Of a stretch of DNA of 9,193 nucleotides, positions 1 through 7,333 are shown in pieces; the stretch's first letter is position 1, and each line of letters begins with the position of its first letter. The DNA lies in contig JAATFN010000306.1 of assembly GCA_015655165.1 (NCBI GenBank), positions 1-9,193 of the forward strand. The letters run 5' to 3'. Position numbers and translations under genes: made by a program. Source of the stretch: Betaproteobacteria bacterium (GTDB lineage: Bacteria; Pseudomonadota; Gammaproteobacteria; Burkholderiales; Burkholderiaceae_D). The notes beneath the pieces were generated by a model that was given only the letters and a program-made list of their open reading frames with translations, had not been told where the DNA came from and did no database searches.

Positions 1-894
<894 letters not shown>

Positions 895-1347
895 ATGAAA
901 CTCGGACGCGAACAAAAGCAACTATTGATATTACGTATTTATATCGGAGTGGATTTTATCCATCATTTCGCAGAAAAACTTGGTCTGTTAGGCCAACACG
1001 CCTACCACAATGTACTCGCCTACTTTACCGGATTACACTTTCATAATCCGTCATTAATGGTACTTATTGCAGGACTATGCGAATTTGCCGCATTTGTCGG
1101 ATTCACATTTGGCTTGTTTACACGCATTGCCGCAATCGGTAGTGCTGCTTATTTAATCATTTCAGGAACAGTCGGTGGGCATTTCGGCTTTGGCTTTACC
1201 TGGGCAAACGCTGGTGGTGGTTGGGAATTCCCGCTAATGTGGGCGGTATTTTGTCTAAGCTTTGTATACACAGGGGGTGGCAATGTGTCACTAGACGCCA
1301 AGCTACTTAAAAAACTGCCGAAGCGATTGAAGTTCCTGTCACAATAA
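895..1347 (+). CDS. DoxX-family integral membrane protein
   Basis: A 150-residue protein with four hydrophobic segments at about residues 10-31, 55-77, 78-95 and 108-127. It has the Gly/His/Trp-rich stretch between helices 3 and 4 (GGHFGFGFTWANAGGGWEFP) that marks the DoxX/YphA family. Family members are small inner-membrane proteins linked to redox or thiol stress in some species; no reaction can be assigned from the sequence. A basic tail (KLLKKLPKRLK) follows the last helix and is probably cytoplasmic. The reading frame also opens with GTG at 892, but AAAGGA at 883-888 lies six bases from ATG 895 and only three from the GTG, so I prefer ATG 895. The gene stands alone with about 200 bp on its right. 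Confidence 0.88.
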   Translation: MKLGREQKQLLILRIYIGVDFIHHFAEKLGLLGQHAYHNVLAYFTGLHFHNPSLMVLIAGLCEFAAFVGFTFGLFTRIAAIGSAAYLIISGTVGGHFGFGFTWANAGGGWEFPLMWAVFCLSFVYTGGGNVSLDAKLLKKLPKRLKFLSQ

Positions 1348-1544
1348 TCCCCTGTCATGTGCAGGATGTTTTTGACATATCGTTACCATGATATTGCCGA
1401 TCTGTTTTTAACCATACAAGCTCTATGACATTAGCTTCCATGACAGTTTCTCATCATTTTTTTCTTTTGATACCTGCCTAGCGGTGTTTCATTGCATAAT
1501 AGGTACTCAACTAGATGTTTTGCACCATACTTTAGAGAAACAAT
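1348..1544. other. Intergenic region between the DoxX gene and the small acidic gene
   Basis: This region holds a weak hairpin just after the DoxX stop, CCTG (1351-1354) with CAGG (1362-1365), followed by GTTTTTG. It could be a poor terminator, but four base pairs are not convincing. CATAAT at 1495-1500 could be a -10 for the gene at 1545. The nearest -35-like hexamer, TTGATA at 1467-1472, is 22 bp away, so the promoter is unproven. Nothing else is recognised. Confidence 0.3.
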
Positions 1545-1748
1545 ATGCCCAAGAAACAAGAACTGGATGAAGAAACACTGGCTTTAATCGCGTGGTGTAC
1601 CGAAGTTGAAGGATATTTCGTCGCAGCCGGTGCCACAATGAATGAAGCTCAGGACTATATCGAAGAAGAAATCGAATGGTTAACTGACCTGTTCTATGAC
1701 GGTATGACGCCTGAACAAGCAGCAAAAGAGGCCTTATCTGACTCATAA
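1545..1748 (+). CDS. Small acidic protein, 67 aa, function unknown
   Basis: A short, strongly acidic protein beginning MPKKQELDEETLALIAW. It has no signal peptide or membrane segment and should be a soluble, mostly helical cytoplasmic protein. The middle, from the NEAQDY stretch through EWL, looks like one amphipathic helix. The C-terminal DGMTPEQAAKEAL reads like a helix-capped second helix. It contains one Cys near residue 18. I do not recognise a family. ATG 1545 follows a weak AGAGAAA. The evidence for coding is the clean frame, the protein-like composition and its place as the only sensible frame between its neighbours. It is in the same direction as, and 80 bp before, the glutamate-synthase-domain gene, so co-transcription is possible. 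Confidence 0.65.
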   Translation: MPKKQELDEETLALIAWCTEVEGYFVAAGATMNEAQDYIEEEIEWLTDLFYDGMTPEQAAKEALSDS

Positions 1749-1765
1749 AGAGGACTCTTTTCACT

Positions 1766-1789
1766 GCATGTAAGCGCATGTCTACATGC
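1766..1789 (+). promoter_or_regulatory. Alternative-hairpin element with a repeated GCATGT
   Basis: GCATGT occurs at 1766-1771 and again at 1776-1781. Either copy can pair with ACATGC at 1784-1789, giving GCATGTA/TACATGC with a 10-nt loop or a tighter GCATG-TCTA-CATGC stem-loop. The two pairings exclude each other. No T-tract follows, so it is not a terminator. A regulatory role is inferred from its position in the leader of the next gene. Confidence 0.35.
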
Positions 1790-1792
1790 TAA

Positions 1793-1823
1793 CCTCTCGG
1801 TATGGTTTGCGCATACTGAGAGG
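1793..1823 (+). promoter_or_regulatory. 12-bp hairpin sequestering the ribosome binding site of the downstream gene
   Basis: CCTCTCGGTATG at 1793-1804 pairs with CATACTGAGAGG at 1812-1823 across a 7-nt loop. All 12 positions pair, counting one G-T wobble. The 3' arm contains GAGAGG (1818-1823), the Shine-Dalgarno for ATG 1829. Formation of the hairpin in mRNA should therefore hide the RBS. No run of T follows, which argues against a terminator. The pairing is seen directly; the regulatory effect is inferred. Confidence 0.6.
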
Positions 1824-1828
1824 TGTCG

Positions 1829-3472
1829 ATGCAATCCCGCTACTTCGCTCTATACATTGCCCTGATCACTTTTATCGCAACCTCAGTAGCTGTTGTTGCC
1901 GGTAAGATTTCTTATTTCTGGCCTGCAATCCCGTTATTTTTCAGTATATGGGGCTGCTATAACCTTTTCCAAAGACACCATAGCATTTTACGAAACTACC
2001 CGATCATCGGGCATTTCCGTTATGCATTTGAAATGATCCGCCCGGAAATACGCCAGTACTTCCTTGAGTCCGACACGGAAGAGCAACCTTTTTCTCGTGC
2101 CCAACGCAGTGTTGTCTACCAACGCGCAAAAAACGTTCCCGACGGCCAGGCATTCGGCACAAAACAAGATGTCAAAGCCCCCGGTCATGAATGGGTGACC
2201 CATTCGATGATCCCCTCCAAAATTGATGGTCAGGATTTCAGAGTCATTATCGGCGCCAGTCGTGAACGTCCCTATTCGATGTCCGTGTTCAATATCTCTG
2301 CAATGAGTTTTGGTGCGCTATCTGCAAACGCTATCCGCGCATTGAATTGGGGAGCCAAGATGGGCAATTTTGCGCATGACACCGGTGAAGGCTCGGTGTC
2401 CAAATACCATCGTCAATATGGTGGTGACCTTGTCTGGGAAATCGGTTCTGGCTATTTTGGCTGTCGCAATGTAGATGGTACGTTCAGTAGTACAGCTTTT
2501 GCGCGTACAGCTGTTGACCCGCAAATCAAAATGATTGAAATCAAACTGTCTCAAGGTGCAAAACCGGGCCATGGCGGCATTCTTCCTGCAGCCAAAATCA
2601 CGCCTGAAATCGCAGAAGCACGAGGTATACCATTAGGGAAAGACTGCATTTCTCCTTCCTCACACTCGGCATTTTCCACGCCACTCGAACTCTTGTATTT
2701 CATCGAGCATCTACGTACCATGTCCGGCGGAAAACCTACCGGATTCAAACTATGCATTGGCCATCCCTGGGAATTCATGGCGATAGCCAAAGCGATGTAC
2801 GAAACAAATATTGTTCCCGATTTTATTGTTGTAGATGGTGCCGAAGGTGGTACTGGTGCGGCGCCCGTTGAATTTACCGATCATGTTGGTGCACCATTAC
2901 AAGAAGGATTATTACTTGTTCACAATACATTGGTTGGCGTTGGCCTACGCGATAGAGTAAAAATCGGCGCCAGCGGAAAAATCATTACTGCATTCGACAT
3001 CGCTAAAACACTCGCCATTGGTGCGGATTTTTGTAATAGTGCACGCGGCTTCATGTTCTCGATTGGCTGCGTTCAAGCAGCGACCTGTAGCAATGGGCAA
3101 TGTCCATCGGGTGTCGCCACACAAGATCCATTGCGCCAACGTGCTATTGTCGTACCGGATAAAGGTGTACGTGTCGCCAATTTTCATCGCAACACATTGC
3201 ATGCCTTGAAAGAACTTGTACAGGCCGCTGGCTTGCAACACCCGGGAGATTTTAAAACACACCATATCGTACGACGCATCTCAAAAAATGAAGTGCATCT
3301 GTTAAGTAATATTCTCAATCATTTAAAGCCGAATGACCTTTTAAACGGTCACCTGAAGCATTCTGTGTATGAAATCTTCTGGTCTCGTGCAAGTAGCAAA
3401 ACTTTCAATCTACTGGCGCATGAGCAAAAGAAACCAAGAAAAACAACATCAATCAACACCAGAAGAAAATAA
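1829..3472 (+). CDS. FMN-binding glutamate-synthase-domain protein, membrane-anchored, stand-alone
   Basis: A 547-residue protein. Residues about 4-26 and 29-46 form two hydrophobic helices, probably an inner-membrane anchor. From about residue 90 onward it matches the FMN/synthase barrel of the glutamate synthase large subunit. Motifs include MSFGALS from residue 159, KPGHGG at 245-250, VDGAEGGTGAAP at 335-346 and the phosphate-binding IGASGK from 379. Cys414, Cys420 and Cys425 have the C-x5-C-x4-C spacing of the GltB 3Fe-4S ligands, followed by PSGVATQ. The glutaminase domain and FAD/NADPH small subunit are absent, so it cannot run the full GOGAT reaction alone; substrate and electron donor are unknown. 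ATG 1829 is preferred over GTG 1823 because GAGAGG (1818-1823) is spaced for the ATG and overlaps the GTG. The tail is basic. Confidence 0.9.
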   Translation: MQSRYFALYIALITFIATSVAVVAGKISYFWPAIPLFFSIWGCYNLFQRHHSILRNYPIIGHFRYAFEMIRPEIRQYFLESDTEEQPFSRAQRSVVYQRAKNVPDGQAFGTKQDVKAPGHEWVTHSMIPSKIDGQDFRVIIGASRERPYSMSVFNISAMSFGALSANAIRALNWGAKMGNFAHDTGEGSVSKYHRQYGGDLVWEIGSGYFGCRNVDGTFSSTAFARTAVDPQIKMIEIKLSQGAKPGHGGILPAAKITPEIAEARGIPLGKDCISPSSHSAFSTPLELLYFIEHLRTMSGGKPTGFKLCIGHPWEFMAIAKAMYETNIVPDFIVVDGAEGGTGAAPVEFTDHVGAPLQEGLLLVHNTLVGVGLRDRVKIGASGKIITAFDIAKTLAIGADFCNSARGFMFSIGCVQAATCSNGQCPSGVATQDPLRQRAIVVPDKGVRVANFHRNTLHALKELVQAAGLQHPGDFKTHHIVRRISKNEVHLLSNILNHLKPNDLLNGHLKHSVYEIFWSRASSKTFNLLAHEQKKPRKTTSINTRRK

Positions 3473-3486
3473 ACACATCATGCCAA

Positions 3487-4188
3487 TCATGGCGATTCTT
3501 CATTGTCCTTGTCTTTATCTTCGTTTTTTTCGTCTTTTCCGTCGCTATTCTTTATTTTTTCAGAAGCCGTATCATCTACCGGCGCCAAAAACTTTTCCGG
3601 TACGGCATTTAAGACTTCGTCGACATACACATAGACATAACCATCTTTGATCGACGCCTTATCAACAACAGCCATATCCGAAATATAATCAGACAAAGAA
3701 CGATGGTTTTTATTGCATGCCATCACAAATAAATTGAGGAACAACCAACCATAACAACATAGTGCGACATATTTTCTTATCTCGGATTCGGAATCTTCAA
3801 GCGGTACCAAAACATACGTCCAGAAATACAGCATCACAACCGTCAGCAATATGAAGCTCATGCAATGTTTTAACATGATGGCATTCAAAGATGGTTTGGT
3901 ACTGTCTCTCATCGCCAGACGTATACCCATAAAGAATTGCCCGGGCGTTCCGCCCAACCATTTCGGCATCAACACAAAAAAACACATATCGATACACAAA
4001 CCGATCGCGGTCAACACATAGATGACAATTGTCGATATCGCCTCGGTTTCTGCTTGTACTTTTGAAAATGTAAAAAAATAACCAATCCAGCTTTTTGCCA
4101 CCATGAACAATGCTGTAAAAGCAATCGATAGCAAAATGCAATCAATCAACGATGCACTAATACGTCGCCAGTAACCTGCATACGCCAT
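3487..4188 (-). CDS. RDD-family membrane protein with charged C-terminal tail
   Basis: A 233-residue RDD-family protein starting MAYAGYWRRISASLIDC, with the Arg and Asp residues of the first RDD helix. Several membrane helices follow, plus the family GGTPGQFFMGIRL motif before the third. The ending SLSDYISDMAVV corresponds to the conserved end of the domain. After it comes a hydrophilic stretch that finishes in a Lys/Asp/Glu-rich low-complexity tail of about 25 residues, absent from the paralogue next door. RDD proteins are poorly characterised; some are linked to ion transport. An in-frame ATG exists at 4206, but GGGGAG at 4196-4201 sits seven bases before ATG 4188, and the protein then aligns with its neighbour's start (M-x-YAG). 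It is 30 bp downstream of the other RDD gene, so they are probably one transcript. It converges with the glutamate-synthase-domain gene. Confidence 0.85.
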   Translation of the reverse strand: MAYAGYWRRISASLIDCILLSIAFTALFMVAKSWIGYFFTFSKVQAETEAISTIVIYVLTAIGLCIDMCFFVLMPKWLGGTPGQFFMGIRLAMRDSTKPSLNAIMLKHCMSFILLTVVMLYFWTYVLVPLEDSESEIRKYVALCCYGWLFLNLFVMACNKNHRSLSDYISDMAVVDKASIKDGYVYVYVDEVLNAVPEKFLAPVDDTASEKIKNSDGKDEKNEDKDKDNEESP

Positions 4189-4218
4189 TTCTGCACTCCC
4201 CGACATGCTGATGCATGG

Positions 4219-4785
4219 TTAAAACGAAGAAGACGACGTCGTCCATGTTTTAGGTAACTCCGGATCATCCATCGTACCATTGCGCTTAATAACAACTGTC
4301 CCGGCAATAAAGTCATGCACCACCCGACGATCTTGCCTTGAAATCAACAAATAGATACTACCCAGCCCCCAGAGCCCCAGTATCATCATCAAGGCAATAA
4401 ATACGTAATAAAGGAATGCATGTGCCCTGAAAAAATAAAGACTTAGGACAATGGATGTTGAGACCAGACAAATAATCCCGTAACGCAACAATACTGCCCG
4501 CGTTGTTACAGGTTGCCCATTGGCCATCACCACTGTCATATTAAAAAGCATTTTCCCGGGGGTAGCACCATACCGCCTCAAGAAAAATACGTAATACCAT
4601 AATGTGAACAGATAACCCCAGATATGCAGCCACACCAAATCGATTGATAACCGACTGAATGCCAACATCGAGAAATGATTGACGATCGGCAACATGCCCA
4701 GCAAAAATGTGATGACATAAAATACAAAGCCATCAACGATATAGGCACATAACCGTGGAAATATCCCTGCATAGACAAGCCTCAT
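4219..4785 (-). CDS. RDD-family membrane protein
   Basis: A 188-residue protein beginning MRLVYAGIFPRLCAYIVDG. The conserved R and D lie in helix 1, three to four further hydrophobic segments follow, then the RYGATPGKMLFNM motif and the closing DRRVVHDFIAGTVVI that is diagnostic for RDD domains. It is a divergent paralogue of the gene immediately downstream: same M-x-YAG opening and GxTPG motif, otherwise quite different. TTG 4815 and ATG 4803 are also in frame. GAGAGG at 4792-4797 is correctly spaced only for ATG 4785. It lies 152 bp after the sigma-factor gene, in the same direction, with no hairpin terminator seen between, so co-transcription with the sigma factor is likely but unproven. 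The role is unknown; it is an inner-membrane protein, possibly a transporter or channel component. Confidence 0.85.
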   Translation of the reverse strand: MRLVYAGIFPRLCAYIVDGFVFYVITFLLGMLPIVNHFSMLAFSRLSIDLVWLHIWGYLFTLWYYVFFLRRYGATPGKMLFNMTVVMANGQPVTTRAVLLRYGIICLVSTSIVLSLYFFRAHAFLYYVFIALMMILGLWGLGSIYLLISRQDRRVVHDFIAGTVVIKRNGTMDDPELPKTWTTSSSSF

Positions 4786-4937
4786 GACTTTCCTCTCGCG
4801 CATCTTCAAGGTCAATGTCTATTGTGATGGACAAGTCTAATTCACACCTAGAAGCCCCAGCAAAAATGCGACATCCTGATGCTATTTCCGATGTATTTAA
4901 CGCATTCATTTCCCTCATCACACATAAAAACCACACC

Positions 4938-5465
4938 CTATTTCTTTATGGCATATCCGTATTGAAGACACTTTTTACAATGCAACACTGCATCGCGAAT
5001 CATGAAATTAACCAGCGTTGTCGAGATATGCAGCTGTAGTGCGATCTCTCGTTGGGTCAACCCAGACAAACGATATAAAAAAAATGCGATTTGTGTTCTT
5101 TTTGGTAGTGCTGACAAGGCATGCATCAATATCGTGATCATTTGCCGTTGACTGACAATAGATTCGGGTGTTAGCAACTCATGTGCAAAACAACCTATCG
5201 ATACATCTTCAGCAAACATGTTTGCCTCATATTTCAAACGCCTGTGACGATCAATCGCCAGATTACGTACCACACGGTGCAAGTAGGAGACCGGTTGCAT
5301 TATATCGGCAGTCTCTACCAAGCCCGCTATTTTGACATAGGCATCCTGTACGATATCCTCGGCCCGTTGACGACAACCGACAATGCGTACTGCCGTATCA
5401 ATTAAGGCAGCACGATGTTCAATCAATTGCATACACATCTGTTTTACATTGATATATCCAGACAT
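4938..5465 (-). CDS. ECF sigma factor, PvdS/OrbS-like iron-starvation class
   Basis: A 175-residue sigma-70 family ECF factor. Region 2 includes GCRQRAEDIVQDAYVKI near residues 30-46 and SYLHRVVRNLAIDRHRR, the -10-binding helix. Region 4 runs LPKRTQIAFFLYRLSGLTQREIALQL then STTLVNFMIRDAVLHC, the -35 recognition helix. These stretches closely resemble my memory of Pseudomonas PvdS (RAEDVVQDA, VRNLAIDH, LPKRT, TLVNFMIRDALVHC). PvdS-class factors direct RNA polymerase to siderophore genes under iron limitation. No FecR anti-sigma or TonB receptor is adjacent, as for PvdS itself. The frame opens with GTG 5474, but AAGG near 5475-5478 is eight bases from ATG 5465, which I prefer. A Fur-like site lies just upstream. 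Siderophore genes are not in this window, so its regulon is inferred. Confidence 0.9.
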   Translation of the reverse strand: MSGYINVKQMCMQLIEHRAALIDTAVRIVGCRQRAEDIVQDAYVKIAGLVETADIMQPVSYLHRVVRNLAIDRHRRLKYEANMFAEDVSIGCFAHELLTPESIVSQRQMITILMHALSALPKRTQIAFFLYRLSGLTQREIALQLHISTTLVNFMIRDAVLHCKKCLQYGYAIKK

Positions 5466-5495
5466 AACCATCACCTTTAGCTTTGAATTGCAAAA

Positions 5496-5520
5496 AACAA
5501 TGAGAATGATTTTTATTTTA
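5496..5520 (-). promoter_or_regulatory. Overlapping Fur-like operator sites in front of the sigma-factor gene
   Basis: The core ATGAGAATGATTTTTATT resembles known Fur boxes. Two registers offset by six bases, 5496-5514 and 5502-5520, each match the 19-bp consensus GATAATGATAATCATTATC at 13 positions by my count. A six-base offset is typical of sites that bind two Fur dimers. The site overlaps the predicted -10 and precedes an iron-starvation sigma gene, which fits Fur repression. Binding is inferred. Confidence 0.6.
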
Positions 5521-5542
5521 ATAATAAGAAAAGCTTGATCAG
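5515..5542 (-). promoter_or_regulatory. Candidate sigma-70 promoter of the sigma-factor gene
   Basis: On the minus strand a -10-like TAAAAT (5515-5520, five of six consensus bases) lies 16 bp from CTGATC (5537-5542), a weak -35 with three of six. The -10 overlaps the Fur-like operator, and the distance to ATG 5465 is about 50 bp. The AT-rich surroundings make chance matches likely, so confidence is limited. Confidence 0.4.
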
Positions 5543-5566
5543 CTAAAGTTTCTAGATGCCAGTACT

Positions 5567-5609
5567 AAAAAAATAAAAACAGCGCGTGCATTGCTGCCAC
5601 GCGCTGTTT
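5567..5609 (-). terminator. Rho-independent terminator of pgm
   Basis: AAACAGCGCGTG (5577-5588) and CACGCGCTGTTT (5598-5609) form a perfect 12-bp stem with a 9-nt loop. On the minus strand the stem runs into a T-rich tail (TTTTT A TTTTTTT, 5567-5579). It begins 24 bases after the pgm stop codon. It separates the pgm transcript from the sigma-factor/RDD genes, which therefore need their own promoter. Confidence 0.93.
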
Positions 5610-5633
5610 ATATCAAGAAAAAACCTTGCCGGT

Positions 5634-7280
5634 TTATTTCAAAGCAGTCAGTACGATATCTTGTGCTTCCTTAAAGATTGACTCCAGGTGGTTCGCATCT
5701 TTAAAGCTTTCACCGTAAATTTTATAAATACTTTCTGTGCCGGATGGACGGGCAGCAAACCAGCCATAGTCTGTCTCGATTTTAATGCCGCCAAATTGTT
5801 TTCCGTTCGCAGGTGCTGTTGTTAAAATCTGCTTGATCTGGTCCCCGGAAAGCGATGTTGATTTCACATTATCTGGTGACAGTTTGGAAATTTGTTTTTT
5901 TTGCTCGGGTGTTGCCGGTGCCTCGATACGGCCGTTATATACATTGCCCAGTTGTTCGGTCAGCGTCTCATACCACTGCCCCGGATCGCGTCCTGTTGTA
6001 GCGGTAATCTCAGCAGACAGCAACGCTGCAGTGATGCCGTCTTTGTCGGTACTCCAAGCTGTCCCGTTTATGCGCGAGAATGATGCACCGGCACTTTCTT
6101 CTCCTGCAAAACCCAAACTACCGCTTGCCAGACCATCGACAAACCATTTGAAGCCAATCGGCATTTCCTGTACACCACGCCCAAGTTTCGCTGCAATGCG
6201 ATTGATCATCTGCGTACTGACCAATGTTTTACCGATACCGGTCGTCTTGCCCCATTGTGCACGATGCTGGAACAAATAATCGATCGCAACAGACAGATAA
6301 TTATTCGATGGCATCAAGCCCGTGCTTTTGGTCACAATACCATGGCGATCATGGTCTGTATCACATGCAAACGCAATATCAAAACGGTCTTTCAATGCAA
6401 TTAACTCGCTCATTGCGAATGCCGATGAAGGATCCATACGGATTTGTCCATCCCAGTCACAAGGCAGGAAACGAAAAGTCTGATCCACTTCAAGATTCAA
6501 GACATGCATATTCAGTCGATAGTGCTCGGCAATCGCAGCCCAGTAATGGACACCAGCTCCACCTAACGGGTTCACACCGATTGCAATACCGGACTTCGCA
6601 ATTGCCCCCATATCCAGCACTTGATCTAACTGACCGACATAGGCACGTAGGTAATTATGTTTATGTGTATTGGACGCACGCAATGCGCGATCAAAGGCAA
6701 CCCGTCTGACGTCTTTGATACTGTTTTTTAAGAGTGCATTCGCACGTTGTTCAATCCAGTTTGTAATATTTGTATCGGCTGGACCACCATTGGGGCCATT
6801 GTATTTGAAGCCACCATTGTCTGGTGGATTGTGTTATGGCGTCACTACAATACCATCGGCCAACTGATCCGGATGATGGCGGTTATGCTCCAAAATGGCA
6901 TGTGACACGGCAGGTGTCGGTGTATACGGTGTCTCGTCTGCAATCATCGTGTCGACACCATTCGCGCACAATACTTCCAATGCCGAAGTAAATGCAGGAT
7001 ACGACAATGCATGGGTATCAATCCCCAAAAACAAAGGACCGGTAATACCCTGCTGATGACGGTATTCGCAAATCGCCTGCGTCATTGCCAACACATGCCA
7101 CTCATTAAAACTGTAACGACTGGAAACACCACGATGCCCAGATGTACCGAATGCGACTTGCTGCTCGGGCAAATTCGCATCAGGTTTCAAATTATAATAA
7201 TCGGTGACCAATTCGGAAACGTTTACTAAAGTGGTCGGATCGGCTCTTTTACCGGCCAAAGGACTAATATTGGTTGACAT
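5634..7280 (-). pseudogene. pgm: Alpha-D-glucose phosphomutase interrupted by TAA at the catalytic serine codon
   Basis: Phosphoglucomutase interconverts glucose 1-phosphate and glucose 6-phosphate in the cytoplasm through a phosphoserine. The frame spans 549 codons, like the 546-residue E. coli Pgm, with FGTSGHRG near residue 45. At codon 149 (6834-6836) the family motif TPSHNPP reads TP-TAA-HNPP, so the stop sits exactly on the phosphoserine codon. The same frame then continues unbroken: NGPNGGPADTN, metal-binding DTDHD at 307-311, GEESAG from 393, and phosphate-binding RPSGTE at 511-516. A C-to-A change in TCA would create this TAA. Conventional translation gives an inactive 148-residue fragment. 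No strong reinitiation site was seen just after the stop. It lies 53 bp after the DUF1275 gene with a weak Shine-Dalgarno (AAAGAAC) and ends in a strong terminator. Family assignment is certain; real loss, sequencing error and recoding are all open. Confidence 0.9.
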
Positions 7281-7333
7281 GTCTAATGTTCTTTTTTAAA
7301 AATGATGTAAGGATTCTATGCCTTTTAAGACAG

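Noticed and set aside
3473..3486. Terminator between the convergent glutamate-synthase-like and RDD genes
   Set aside because: Only a four-base-pair GCCA/TGGC stem is visible near 3482-3493, without an adjacent T-run on either strand.
4733..4936. 67-codon minus-strand frame starting at GTG right after the sigma-factor stop
   Set aside because: No Shine-Dalgarno, no recognised family, and its end runs into the RDD gene in another frame. A FecR or other anti-sigma was looked for here and is not present.
4786..4937. PvdS-type promoter box (TAAAT-N16-CGT) before the first RDD gene
   Set aside because: A TAAAT is present on the minus strand but no CGT follows at the required distance.
4815..5039. 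Plus-strand 74-codon frame opposite the end of the sigma gene
   Set aside because: Antisense to the conserved sigma region 4 coding sequence, no family and no ribosome binding site of note.
5785..6709. Long plus-strand open frames (164 and 161 codons) antisense to pgm
   Set aside because: No recognisable domain, Cys/Ser/Pro-rich shadow composition, and they overlap the well-conserved pgm reading frame.
6834..6836. Alternative genetic code or selenocysteine/pyrrolysine explanation for the in-frame TAA
   Set aside because: TAA ends the DoxX, small acidic, glutamate-synthase-like, first RDD and pgm frames, so it is a normal stop here. Selenocysteine uses UGA and pyrrolysine UAG. Occasional suppression is not excluded.
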